From NCBI GenBank assembly GCA_022565695.1, contig JAIUME010000010.1:1-64000 (forward strand): 64,000 nucleotides of DNA, written 5' to 3'. Under the pieces are notes generated by a model that was not told where the DNA came from, did not search any database, and saw only the letters and a list, made by a program, of their open reading frames with translations. A program made the position numbers and the translations under genes. Positions 35,559 to 43,525 of this stretch are shown here, in pieces. Each line of letters starts with the position of its first letter. Within the stretch, counting starts at the first letter, position 1. Source of the DNA: Alcanivorax sp. (GTDB lineage: Bacteria; Pseudomonadota; Gammaproteobacteria; Pseudomonadales; Alcanivoracaceae).

Positions 35559-37145
35559 ATGGCAGACCATCACGAACATCACGCCCCGACCGGCTGGCGC
35601 CGCTGGCTACTGAGCACCAACCACAAGGACATCGGCAGCCTGTACCTCTGGTTCAGCTTTGCCATGTTCCTGGTTGGCGGCTTGCTGGCCATGGTAATCC
35701 GCGCCGAGCTGATGTATCCCGGCATGCAGGTTGTGGATCCGGACTTCTTCAACCAGATGACCACCACCCACGGCCTGATCATGGTATTCGGCGCCGTGAT
35801 GCCAGCCTTTGTGGGGCTGGCCAACTGGATGATCCCGCTGATGATCGGCGCGCCGGATATGGCGCTGCCGCGGATGAACAACTGGTCCTTCTGGATCCTG
35901 CCCGCGGCATTCTCGATCCTGATCGGCTCAGTGCTGATGAGCGCCTTCGGCCCCGGCAACCCGCCGGCACCGAACTTCGGCTGGACCTTCTACGCACCGC
36001 TGTCCACCACCTACGGCCCTGCGTCTACGGACTTCTTCATTCTCTCCGTCCACCTGATGGGTATCTCGTCCATCATGGGCGCGATCAACGTCATCGTGAC
36101 CGTCATGAACATGCGCGCGCCCGGCATGACCATGATGAAGATGCCGCTGTTCGTCTGGACCTGGCTGATCACGGCATTCCTGCTGATCGCGGTCATGCCG
36201 GTACTGGCCGGGGCCGTGACCATGATGCTCACTGATCGACACTTCGGCACCAGCTTCTTCGACGCGGCAGGTGGCGGTGACCCGGTACTGTTCCAGCATA
36301 TCTTCTGGTTCTTCGGGCATCCTGAGGTATACATCATGATCTTGCCGGCGTTCGGTGTGGTCTCTGCGATCATCCCGACCTTCGCCCGCAAGCCGCTGTT
36401 TGGCTACGCCTCCATGGTGTACGCGACGGCCTCCATCGCCCTGCTGTCCTTTGTCGTGTGGGCACACCACATGTTCACTGTGGGCATGCCGCTGGCGGGG
36501 ATGCTGTTCTTCATGTACATGACCATGCTGATTTCCGTCCCCACCGGCGTGAAGGTCTTCAACTGGGTGGCCACCATGTGGCGCGGCTCACTGACCTTCG
36601 AACTGCCAATGAAGTGGGCGCTGGCCTTCGTGATTCTGTTCACCATCGGCGGCCTGTCCGGCCTGATGCTGTCCATCACCCCGGCTGACTTCCAGTACCA
36701 CGATTCCTACTTCGTTGTGGCGCATTTCCACTATGTGCTGGTATCCGGCGCGATCTTCTCCATGTTCGCCGCCGTCTACTACTGGCTGCCGAAGTGGAGC
36801 GGCGTGATGTACGACAAGTTCTGGGGCGAAGTGCACTTCTGGAGCTCACTGATCTCCGTGAACCTGCTGTTCTTCCCGATGCACTTTGTTGGCCTGGCTG
36901 GCATGCCGCGCCGCTATGCGGACTATGCCCTGCAGTTTGCCGACTACAACTGGTGGATCAGCATTGGCGCCTTCTGGTTCGGTATTTCCCAGCTGTTCCT
37001 GCTGTGGGTACTGATCAAGGCCTGCTTCCTGAAGAAAGGCGAGAAGGCCACCGACGAAGTGTGGGAAGGCGCGGAAGGCCTGGAGTGGACCGTACCCTCT
37101 CCGGCGCCGTTCCATACCTTCGACACACCGCCGGTTGTGAAATAA
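35559..37145 (+). CDS. coxA: Cytochrome c oxidase subunit I
   Basis: A 528-residue haem-copper oxidase core with twelve membrane spans. It carries haem a and the haem a3-CuB centre: His in TTHGLIMVF, the cross-linked His-Tyr in FFGHPEVYIMILPAFG, the CuB pair in WAHHMF and the haem ligands in HDSYFVVAHFHYVL. NHKDIGSLYL at the N-terminus is typical of aa3/caa3 enzymes. GGAGGGGAG stands before the ATG. Confidence 0.97.
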   Translation: MADHHEHHAPTGWRRWLLSTNHKDIGSLYLWFSFAMFLVGGLLAMVIRAELMYPGMQVVDPDFFNQMTTTHGLIMVFGAVMPAFVGLANWMIPLMIGAPDMALPRMNNWSFWILPAAFSILIGSVLMSAFGPGNPPAPNFGWTFYAPLSTTYGPASTDFFILSVHLMGISSIMGAINVIVTVMNMRAPGMTMMKMPLFVWTWLITAFLLIAVMPVLAGAVTMMLTDRHFGTSFFDAAGGGDPVLFQHIFWFFGHPEVYIMILPAFGVVSAIIPTFARKPLFGYASMVYATASIALLSFVVWAHHMFTVGMPLAGMLFFMYMTMLISVPTGVKVFNWVATMWRGSLTFELPMKWALAFVILFTIGGLSGLMLSITPADFQYHDSYFVVAHFHYVLVSGAIFSMFAAVYYWLPKWSGVMYDKFWGEVHFWSSLISVNLLFFPMHFVGLAGMPRRYADYALQFADYNWWISIGAFWFGISQLFLLWVLIKACFLKKGEKATDEVWEGAEGLEWTVPSPAPFHTFDTPPVVK

Positions 37146-37166
37146 GCTGAACCACACGCACTAACG

Positions 37167-37198
37167 GCAGCCCGGCCTATCTCGACAGCCCGGGCTGC
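37167..37198 (+). terminator. Intra-operon hairpin between coxA and cox11
   Basis: Nine-base arms 37167-37175 and 37190-37198 (GCAGCCCGG/CCGGGCTGC) pair around a 14-base loop; only a short T-run (37220s) follows. It may attenuate or stabilise the coxBA part of the transcript rather than end it. Confidence 0.35.
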
Positions 37199-37237
37199 TC
37201 CGGCGCAACAGCGCCACGTTTTTTGAAGGAGGGCACC

Positions 37238-37816
37238 ATGGCTGACGAGCAACTGACCCGACGCACCCGACTTTCAGTGGCAAAACTGCTGGTGGTTTGC
37301 GTGTGTATGTTCGGCTTCGCTTACGCACTGGTTCCACTCTATGACGTGATTTGCGAAGCCCTGGGCATCAATGGCCGCACCAACAGCGTCGCCATTGTCG
37401 ATGTCCCTGAGGATATGGTCAAAGACGAAGACCGGACCGTGCTGGTGCAGTTCGTGACCCGCGCAGCGAAGGACATGCCCTGGGATTTCGAGCCGATGGA
37501 ACGCAGCGTGCGCGTGCACCCCGGCGAGATCAAGGCAGTCAACTTCCGCGTGCGTAACCGTACCGGCGAAGACATGGTAGGCCAGGCAATTCCCTCATTG
37601 GTGCCCGGCCAGGCCGCCAGTCACTTCAAGAAGACGCAGTGCTTCTGTTTTGACCAGCAGCCGCTGATGGCAAATGGCGAAGAAGTAATGCCGATGATCT
37701 TCTATCTGGATCCGGCTATACCGCGAAGCGTCAACACCATCACCCTGTCCTACACGCTTTATGACATCACAGAAAGGACGAGTGTCGGCGGAGTTGCCGC
37801 TCGCCAGACGCGCTAA
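37238..37816 (+). CDS. ctaG: Cytochrome c oxidase assembly protein Cox11/CtaG
   Basis: A 192-residue copper chaperone that delivers copper to the CuB site of subunit I. One N-terminal span (about 14-34; LLVVCVCMFGFAYALVPLYD) is followed by a periplasmic immunoglobulin-like domain with the copper motif CFCF (TQCFCFDQQPL). GAAGGAGG precedes the ATG; a TTG five codons earlier is unlikely. Its place between coxA and coxC is conserved in Pseudomonas. Confidence 0.94.
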   Translation: MADEQLTRRTRLSVAKLLVVCVCMFGFAYALVPLYDVICEALGINGRTNSVAIVDVPEDMVKDEDRTVLVQFVTRAAKDMPWDFEPMERSVRVHPGEIKAVNFRVRNRTGEDMVGQAIPSLVPGQAASHFKKTQCFCFDQQPLMANGEEVMPMIFYLDPAIPRSVNTITLSYTLYDITERTSVGGVAARQTR

Positions 37817-37840
37817 AAACAGGTTTCAGGAGACTCAGGC

Positions 37841-38728
37841 ATGTCAGAGAAAACAACCAGCTACTATGTGCCCGACAGCAGCCCCTGGCCGCTGCTTGGC
37901 TCTGTGGGCCTTTTCCTGATCGCCATTGGCGGCGGGAACTACCTCCAGCAGAGCACCAGTAAAGTAGCCAATGACGGCACCATGGGCGGCATTGTCCTCA
38001 CCATCGGTGTGCTGTGGATGATCGGCGTCATGTTCATGTGGTGGCGTGACACCATCAAGGAATCCATTGGTGGCCTGCACAGTGAGCAGATGGATCGCTC
38101 CTACCGTCAGGGCATGCTGTGGTTCATCTTCTCCGAAGTGATGTTCTTCGGTGCGTTCTTCGGCGCCATGTTCTACGCGCGCTGGCTGATCGTGCCATGG
38201 CTCGGCGGTGAAGGCACTGGCGCCATGACCCATGAACTGCTGTGGCCGGATTTCCAGGCCATGTGGCCGGTAACCACCACGCCTGACGGCCGCACCACGC
38301 AGGCTATGGGCGCCTGGGGTCTGCCGATGATCAACACGGCCATCCTGCTGACCAGCTCGGTGACCCTGTCCATCGCGCACCATGCGCTGCTCGCTGGCGA
38401 CCGTGCCAAGGTCCTCTGGGCTCAGGGCATCACCATCATTCTGGCGCTGATCTTCACTGGCGTTCAGGGTTACGAGTATGTGCACGCTTATCGGGATCTG
38501 GGGCTGACCCTGGAAGCCGGGATTTACGGTTCGCTGTTCTTCCTGATGACCGGGTTCCACGGCATTCACGTGGTCATCGGCAGTCTGTTCCTGATCGTGA
38601 CCTTCTTCCGGGTGTTGAAGCGTCACCATATGGATGGCAACAACTTTGCCTGGGAAGCGGCGGCCTGGTACTGGCACTTCGTGGACGTGGTCTGGCTGTT
38701 CCTGTTCATCACGGTGTACTGGCTGTAA
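37841..38728 (+). CDS. coxC: Cytochrome c oxidase subunit III
   Basis: A 295-residue subunit III with seven membrane spans. It shows SSPWPLLGSVGLF at the start, WWRDTIKESIGGLHSEQMDRSYRQGMLWFIFSEVMFFGAFFGAMFYAR split over the third span, GFHGIHVVIG and WYWHFVDVVWLFLF at the end. It stabilises the oxidase and feeds protons. It is followed by a strong terminator, so the coxB-A-ctaG-coxC unit ends here. Confidence 0.96.
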   Translation: MSEKTTSYYVPDSSPWPLLGSVGLFLIAIGGGNYLQQSTSKVANDGTMGGIVLTIGVLWMIGVMFMWWRDTIKESIGGLHSEQMDRSYRQGMLWFIFSEVMFFGAFFGAMFYARWLIVPWLGGEGTGAMTHELLWPDFQAMWPVTTTPDGRTTQAMGAWGLPMINTAILLTSSVTLSIAHHALLAGDRAKVLWAQGITIILALIFTGVQGYEYVHAYRDLGLTLEAGIYGSLFFLMTGFHGIHVVIGSLFLIVTFFRVLKRHHMDGNNFAWEAAAWYWHFVDVVWLFLFITVYWL

Positions 38729-38753
38729 GCACACGCCGTACACAGCACCATCG

Positions 38754-38783
38754 AAAAAGGCGCCCTTCGGAGGCGCCTTTTTT
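38754..38783 (+). terminator. Intrinsic terminator after coxC
   Basis: The stem GGCGCC/GGCGCC, extended by A5/T5 pairs (38754-38764 with 38772-38782), has a short loop and is followed by TTTTTTG and more T. It is a textbook terminator and may work in both directions. Confidence 0.92.
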
Positions 38784-38853
38784 GTTTTTGGTTCATGCGT
38801 ATTAGCGGAGGGCGGGGGGGCCGGGCCGCGGGTCACCCTCCAGCGAGAGGCGC

Positions 38854-38956
38854 TGAGGCGGGGTACGCTCTTCCGGGACCGCTCAAGCCATCCCTGGGCG
38901 CTCGCGCTTTGGCCATCCATGGCCAAAGAGGTCCCTACAGAGCGTACCCCGCCTCA
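38854..38956. repeat. Nested palindromic element, 103 bp
   Basis: Outer arms 38854-38870 and 38940-38956 (TGAGGCGGGGTACGCTC and complement) pair perfectly for 17 bases, with further pairing outside at 21 of 22. Inside, GGGACC pairs with GGTCCC, and TTTGGCCA pairs with TGGCCAAA at the tip. The whole can fold as one long stem-loop. It resembles dispersed intergenic repeats. Confidence 0.8.
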
Positions 38957-39053
38957 ACGCCGGAGCGAGATTCGAAGTCAGGCAGCCATCGGATTCTCAG
39001 TAAGAACAAAAACCGACGCCGGCTGAGAGTCAGTTGATATGACTGAACGTCAC

Positions 39054-39171
39054 GGCCCACGGGGGGCGGGGACTGCTTTTCAGGACTGTGTGAGACAGGG
39101 ATGTCGAACACAAGCCCCCAGGGATGGGTTTACGGCGGGTCCTGAAAAGCAGTCCCCGCCCCCCGTGGGCC
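39054..39171. repeat. Perfect 33-bp inverted repeat with 52-bp centre
   Basis: Arms 39054-39086 and 39139-39171 are exact reverse complements over 33 bases, rich in G/C (CCCACGGGGGGCGGGGACTG at the core), and imperfect pairing continues outward for several bases. The 52-base centre has no reading frame of note. The size fits a mobile palindromic repeat (REP/BIME-like or MITE-like). Confidence 0.85.
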
Positions 39172-39187
39172 ATGACCTCCGAACAAC

Positions 39188-39451
39188 CTAGGACCCAGGC
39201 GCCGTTTGCTCGATAGGCACGCCGTCGCGCAGTGTCGGGTTGACGTCGTGGGGTTCCAGCCAGCCCATCCAGGCGGAGAACAGCATCAATCCGAAGACCG
39301 CGACAGAAAACACGACACGCCAGGTGAGCGCTCGGGCGGTACTGCTGTCCTTGCTCCGGGAATCACTGCGCATCAGCGCGCCCAGCCCGCGGAACAGGGA
39401 AACCACCGCAGCGGCGAACAACAACAGAATCAGGAGCTTTAACCACCACAT
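39188..39451 (-). CDS. DUF2909-family twin-membrane-span protein
   Basis: An 87-residue protein with two membrane spans (about 2-22, WWLKLLILLLFAAAVVSLFRGL, and 45-65, WRVVFSVAVFGLMLFSAWMGW) joined by a polar loop; this is the DUF2909 pattern. The gene is found on the opposite strand between coxC and surf1 in Pseudomonas as well. AAGG lies about eight bases before the chosen ATG; a GTG three codons earlier is less likely. Function unknown. Confidence 0.85.
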   Translation of the reverse strand: MWWLKLLILLLFAAAVVSLFRGLGALMRSDSRSKDSSTARALTWRVVFSVAVFGLMLFSAWMGWLEPHDVNPTLRDGVPIEQTAPGS

Positions 39452-39500
39452 AACGTGCACCTTGTGTACAATGAGCGCCCTATTCTAAGGCCCGGACGTT

Positions 39501-40244
39501 ATGCCTGCACGTGAGTTTCGCCCCAGCTGGATGGGTTTTCTGGCGACGCTGGTCGTGGCTGCAGTGTGCCTGCAAGCCGCGTTCTGGCAGCTGTCTCGTG
39601 CGGAGGAGAAACGCACGCTTGCGCGTGATTTCGAGACCAGATCGCAGGCAGGCTATCTGAGCCTGTCTGAACTGCTGGTGAAGGAGGAGCCGGGCAACTA
39701 CCCGGTTACCCTGCGCGGCAGGCCTGATAACAGCCGACACATACTGCTGGATAATCGCATGCTCGACGGTGTGGCGGGCTATCACCTGCTGACGCCGCTG
39801 CGCAGTGCGTCGGGGCAGTGGCTGCTGGTCAATCGCGGTTGGCTTCCCAGGGGGCGTGACCGGGCAGTTTTGCCCGAAATACCGGCCCTCGTTGCGGAGC
39901 ATGACGACGGCATGGTGACGGTCAATGGGCGAAGCTATATCTATAGCCCGCGCACCTTTGTTCTCGCAGATGATGACCTTTCCGATGCCAGTTGGCCTCT
40001 GCGCGTGCAAAAAGTGGAAATGGACGCACTTTCGGCGCTGCTTGAGGTAGAATTGGCGCCCTTCGAAATCCGGGTGGATCCGGGCTTCGCTATCGAGACC
40101 GGGGAGCAGTTACCCCGCGTCTGGCATGACCCGGTCATGGGTCCGGAACGGCACCAGGCCTATGCGGTGCAGTGGTTTGCCCTGGCGGGGGCCGTCGTGG
40201 TGTTTTTTATCGCCATCAGCCTGCGCCGTCGCGAGGCCGATTGA
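39501..40244 (+). CDS. SURF1-family cytochrome oxidase biogenesis protein
   Basis: A 247-residue protein with the SURF1 layout: an N-terminal membrane span (about 11-30, FLATLVVAAVCLQAAFWQLSRAEEK), a periplasmic domain with DNR, GYHLLTPL, WLLVNRGW(L)PRGRDR, and a C-terminal span (about 222-241) after HQAYAVQWFALA. SURF1 helps insert haem a into subunit I. It starts a second oxidase-assembly unit reading towards ctaA and ctaB. Confidence 0.92.
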   Translation: MPAREFRPSWMGFLATLVVAAVCLQAAFWQLSRAEEKRTLARDFETRSQAGYLSLSELLVKEEPGNYPVTLRGRPDNSRHILLDNRMLDGVAGYHLLTPLRSASGQWLLVNRGWLPRGRDRAVLPEIPALVAEHDDGMVTVNGRSYIYSPRTFVLADDDLSDASWPLRVQKVEMDALSALLEVELAPFEIRVDPGFAIETGEQLPRVWHDPVMGPERHQAYAVQWFALAGAVVVFFIAISLRRREAD

Positions 40245-40275
40245 ACATCCTCACTGACCAGAATTGAGTTGACCC

Positions 40276-40890
40276 ATGCAGGAACGCAGCAAGAATTTTC
40301 TGATCCTCGGGCTGATCATCGGTGTTTTCATCGCCTTTTTCCTGGCGGGCCGCTACCTGATCAACCCTGATGATATGCCGCGCCTGAATAAAGGCACCCT
40401 GATCGTACCGCATGTCAGTGTGGATGACTTGGGCCTCGTTCAGGCGGATGGCACGCCGTACCGCAGTGATGACATGGCGGGCAAATGGACGCTGGCCTAC
40501 ATGGCTGACGGCACCTGTGGCGATGCCTGCAAGAATGGTCTGTTCTATCTGATTCGCCAGTTGCAACGCTCGCTTGATCGGGACGCGCCCCGTGTGAGAC
40601 GCCTGATCATGCATACGGCAGAACCGGATAACACGTTACGCACATTCCTGGATGAGAATGTGCCCGGCATGGTGGAAGTCAGCGTCGATCCCGACCTGGC
40701 AGACGCCCTGCTACTTCCCGCGATGGAAAGCAGTACTGACAGCGCCAGTCATCATATCTTCCTGATCAGCCCCGACGGCATGATCTTCATGTGGTACCCC
40801 ACCCATGCGGATCAGGATGCCACACTGCTCGAGGCGGACAATATCCGTGATGATCTCAAGCGCACCCTGAAAGGCTCACTGATAGGGTAA
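40276..40890 (+). CDS. Membrane-anchored SCO-like thioredoxin-fold protein of the oxidase cluster
   Basis: A 204-residue protein with one N-terminal span (about 8-25) and a periplasmic domain. It has a CxxxC pair (Cys81, Cys85 in GTCGDACKNG) and a later His pair (159-160 in SASHHIFLI), the spacing of the copper ligands of SCO1/SenC, although the rest is weakly similar. Pseudomonas carries an unnamed gene at the same place between surf1 and ctaA, in addition to a true sco gene. No separate sco gene is present in this cluster, so this protein may do the copper or thiol step at CuA; that is inference. Confidence 0.7.
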   Translation: MQERSKNFLILGLIIGVFIAFFLAGRYLINPDDMPRLNKGTLIVPHVSVDDLGLVQADGTPYRSDDMAGKWTLAYMADGTCGDACKNGLFYLIRQLQRSLDRDAPRVRRLIMHTAEPDNTLRTFLDENVPGMVEVSVDPDLADALLLPAMESSTDSASHHIFLISPDGMIFMWYPTHADQDATLLEADNIRDDLKRTLKGSLIG

Positions 40891-40895
40891 CCTTC

Positions 40896-41939
40896 ATGTC
40901 GACTGTGAATCGTTCGTTGATCTGGCAACGCCGTCTCGCCGTGGCCTCGGTAATACTGGTTGCGGGTGTCATCATCCTGGGCGCCTGGACGCGCCTCACT
41001 GACGCCGGGCTGGGCTGTCCGGACTGGCCGGGCTGCTATGGCCACATGGACGTGCGCAAGGCCCACTCCTATGTCAGCGAAACCAATGTCCATCAACCGG
41101 GCACGTATCGCGATGCTTTCAAGACCATTCCGGAAATGGTGCATCGCTATTTCGCCGGTCTGCTGGGCTTTCTGATCCTGATCCTTGCCGCCATGGCTTG
41201 GGCCAATCGCCGACACACCGGACAGCGCGTGGCATTGCCCACCGCCATTCTGGTGCTGGTGATCTGCCAGGGCATTCTCGGCAAGTGGACCGTTACCATG
41301 GGGCTGCAGCCCACCATCGTCATGCTTCATCTGATGGGCGGCTTCACCACCATGATCCTGTTGTGCTGGCACGCCGCCAGGCTCTACAACTGGCCCAGTT
41401 TCCGCAACGACTGCGATGTAAGGACGCTGAAACCCCTGGCCATCGCGGCCCTTGGGGTGGTCATGCTGCAGAGTGCGCTCGGCGGCTGGACCACAGCCAA
41501 CTACGCCGCCGTGGTCTGTACCGAGCTGCCGATTTGTGAGAGCGGCTGGACTTCGCATCTGAACTTCAGTGATGCCTTCACCTTCTTCGGTCATGAGCAT
41601 GATGGTGAGGACTATGAGTTCGGTGTGCTGGCCAGTGATGCCCGCACCACCATCCATGTGATGCATCGCTTCGGCGCCATCGCTACACTGCTCGTGGTGG
41701 GCCTGCTGGCCATCAAGATTCTGGCTCGCGCACGCTGCACGCTGTTTCGCCGTTTTGGCCTGACGATTGGCGGTGTCCTGCTGGCACAGTTTGCGTTGGG
41801 TGTCAGTAACGTCGTTTTCCACGTACCGTTGAAGGTGGCGGTGGCGCATAACTTTGGCGCCGTAGTACTACTCGTCACGCTGGTATTGTTCCTGCGGGCA
41901 CTGAATACACAACCGGAACGGAGACAAACAGATGCCTGA
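40896..41939 (+). CDS. ctaA: Haem A synthase (CtaA/COX15)
   Basis: A 347-residue protein with eight membrane spans that oxidises the C8 methyl of haem O to the formyl group of haem A. It shows [21 protein letters not shown], the conserved [21 protein letters not shown], and the second repeat's VMHRFGA and AHNFGA with the haem ligand histidines, as in the long (COX15-type) enzymes. It begins six bases after the preceding stop and overlaps ctaB by eight bases. Confidence 0.94.
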   Translation: MSTVNRSLIWQRRLAVASVILVAGVIILGAWTRLTDAGLGCPDWPGCYGHMDVRKAHSYVSETNVHQPGTYRDAFKTIPEMVHRYFAGLLGFLILILAAMAWANRRHTGQRVALPTAILVLVICQGILGKWTVTMGLQPTIVMLHLMGGFTTMILLCWHAARLYNWPSFRNDCDVRTLKPLAIAALGVVMLQSALGGWTTANYAAVVCTELPICESGWTSHLNFSDAFTFFGHEHDGEDYEFGVLASDARTTIHVMHRFGAIATLLVVGLLAIKILARARCTLFRRFGLTIGGVLLAQFALGVSNVVFHVPLKVAVAHNFGAVVLLVTLVLFLRALNTQPERRQTDA

Positions 41940-42828
41940 CGCGGCGGGCTGGCGTGATTACCTGGCCCTGACCAAACCCGGCGTAGTGCTGTTGCTGATG
42001 GTGACGGCCATCGCCGGCATGTTCCTGGCGACCGACCCGCCCGGCATGGTGCCGCTGGGCGTGCTGATACCGGCATTCATCGGGCTGACGCTGGCGATGA
42101 TGGCGTCAGCCGCCATCAACCAGATCATGGATCAGAAGATCGATGCCATGATGGCGCGCACCGACAAGCGCCCGATTGTCACCGGGCGCATCAATACGCG
42201 CTCTGCCGTGGCGTTTGCCATAGCCCTGGCGCTGATCTCCATGTTGGTGCTGGATCAACTGGTCAACCGGCTCACGGCCATGCTGACCCTGTTCGGCTTT
42301 GTCGGCTATGCGTTCATCTATACCCTCTATCTGAAACGCGCCACGCCGCAGAACATCGTCATTGGCGGTCTGGCCGGGGCGATACCGCCGCTACTGGGCT
42401 GGACTGCCGTGGCAGGCGAGTTGCATCCCTATGCCTGGCTGCTGGTATTGATCATTTTTGTCTGGACTCCGCCCCACTTCTGGGCGCTGGCGATCCACCG
42501 CCGGGATGAGTATGCCAAGGCGGAGATCCCGATGCTGCCGGTGACCCATGGCATACCGTTTACCCGCAGCAGCGTGCTCTACTACACCGTGTTGCTGGTG
42601 ATTACGTCCTTGCTGCCGTACCTCACTGGCATGAGTGGCCTGATCTATCTCGCCACGGCGGTCGTGCTCGGTGCGGTCTTCCTGTTTCATGCCATGCAAC
42701 TGCGCTTTGGCGATGATCCGCGCACGCCGATGAAGACGTTCGGCTACTCGATCACCTATCTGTTCGTGCTGTTTGGTGCGCTGCTGGTGGATCACTATTT
42801 CCCGATCGGCGTCGTCAGCGGCAGCTGA
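41932..42828 (+). CDS. ctaB: Protoheme IX farnesyltransferase (haem O synthase)
   Basis: A 298-residue UbiA-type prenyltransferase with about nine spans that joins farnesyl diphosphate to haem B. It has the first Asp-rich motif [19 protein letters not shown], the [17 protein letters not shown] segment, PPLLGW and [11 protein letters not shown], all diagnostic of CyoE/CtaB. Its start lies inside ctaA, so the two are coupled and together supply haem A to the oxidase. Confidence 0.95.
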   Translation: MPDAAGWRDYLALTKPGVVLLLMVTAIAGMFLATDPPGMVPLGVLIPAFIGLTLAMMASAAINQIMDQKIDAMMARTDKRPIVTGRINTRSAVAFAIALALISMLVLDQLVNRLTAMLTLFGFVGYAFIYTLYLKRATPQNIVIGGLAGAIPPLLGWTAVAGELHPYAWLLVLIIFVWTPPHFWALAIHRRDEYAKAEIPMLPVTHGIPFTRSSVLYYTVLLVITSLLPYLTGMSGLIYLATAVVLGAVFLFHAMQLRFGDDPRTPMKTFGYSITYLFVLFGALLVDHYFPIGVVSGS

Positions 42829-42928
42829 ATTTGCTACACACGCCACTGTGCACCCCGCCCCGCTTGCGTTAACCTTGGGCTCATAACAACGCGCGAGATA
42901 CAGCGCGCAATACACTATGGGGCGAGTC

Positions 42929-43519
42929 ATGAGTGGCACACTGATCTTTCTTGTTGTCCTGGCGGCACTGGTGGTCTTCATCATTGCTATCTATAACCGC
43001 TTGATAGCGCTCAAGAACCGCTTCAAGAATGGTTTTGCGCAGATTGATGTGCAGCTTCAGCGCCGCCATGATCTGGTACCCAACCTGGTCGAGACCGCCC
43101 GTGCCTATATGACCCACGAGCGCGAAACGCTGACGCAGGTCACCGAGGCCCGCAACCAGGCGGTAAATGCCCGCCAGGCCGCCAAAGCCAACCCCGACAA
43201 TGCCAATGCCATGGGCGCCCTGGGCAAGGCAGAGAGCATGCTCTCCGGCTCACTGGCCAACTTCTTCGCGCTGTCAGAAAACTACCCTGATCTGAAAGCC
43301 AATCAGACCATGAGTCAGTTGATGGAAGAGCTGACCTCCACCGAGAACCGGATCGGATTTGCCCGGCAGGCGTTCAATGACGCCGTGATGGACTACAACA
43401 CCTATCGCGAGCAGTTCCCGAACAACTTCATTGCCGGCCTGTTTGGCAGCTTCAAACACGCTGAGCTGTTGCAGATAGAGACGCCGGAGGCCCGCAAGGC
43501 GCCCAGCGTCAGCTTCTGA
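42929..43519 (+). CDS. LemA-family protein
   Basis: A 196-residue protein with one N-terminal span (SGTLIFLVVLAALVVFIIAIYNRLI) and a long four-helix-type coiled domain with the LemA signature FAQIDVQLQRRHDLVPNLVETARAY and later ENRIGFARQAFNDAVMDYN. The start at 42929 is preferred because GGGGCGAG lies just before it; an ATG four codons earlier is possible. LemA genes often pair with membrane peptidases, as here with an M48 peptidase seven bases downstream. Role: envelope protein of unclear function. Confidence 0.92.
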   Translation: MSGTLIFLVVLAALVVFIIAIYNRLIALKNRFKNGFAQIDVQLQRRHDLVPNLVETARAYMTHERETLTQVTEARNQAVNARQAAKANPDNANAMGALGKAESMLSGSLANFFALSENYPDLKANQTMSQLMEELTSTENRIGFARQAFNDAVMDYNTYREQFPNNFIAGLFGSFKHAELLQIETPEARKAPSVSF

Positions 43520-43525
43520 TAGCCC

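Larger units (their letters stand above)
38784..39187. other. Repeat-rich intergenic region between coxC and DUF2909
   Basis: This 404-base gap holds no gene I can support. It is filled by two unrelated long palindromic elements (38854-38956 and 39054-39171) that look like dispersed repeat insertions. Confidence 0.7.

Noticed and set aside
38634..39026. 130-codon frame running from coxC into the palindromic repeats
   Set aside because: It overlaps coxC in another frame and its 3' part is repeat DNA; no ribosome site.
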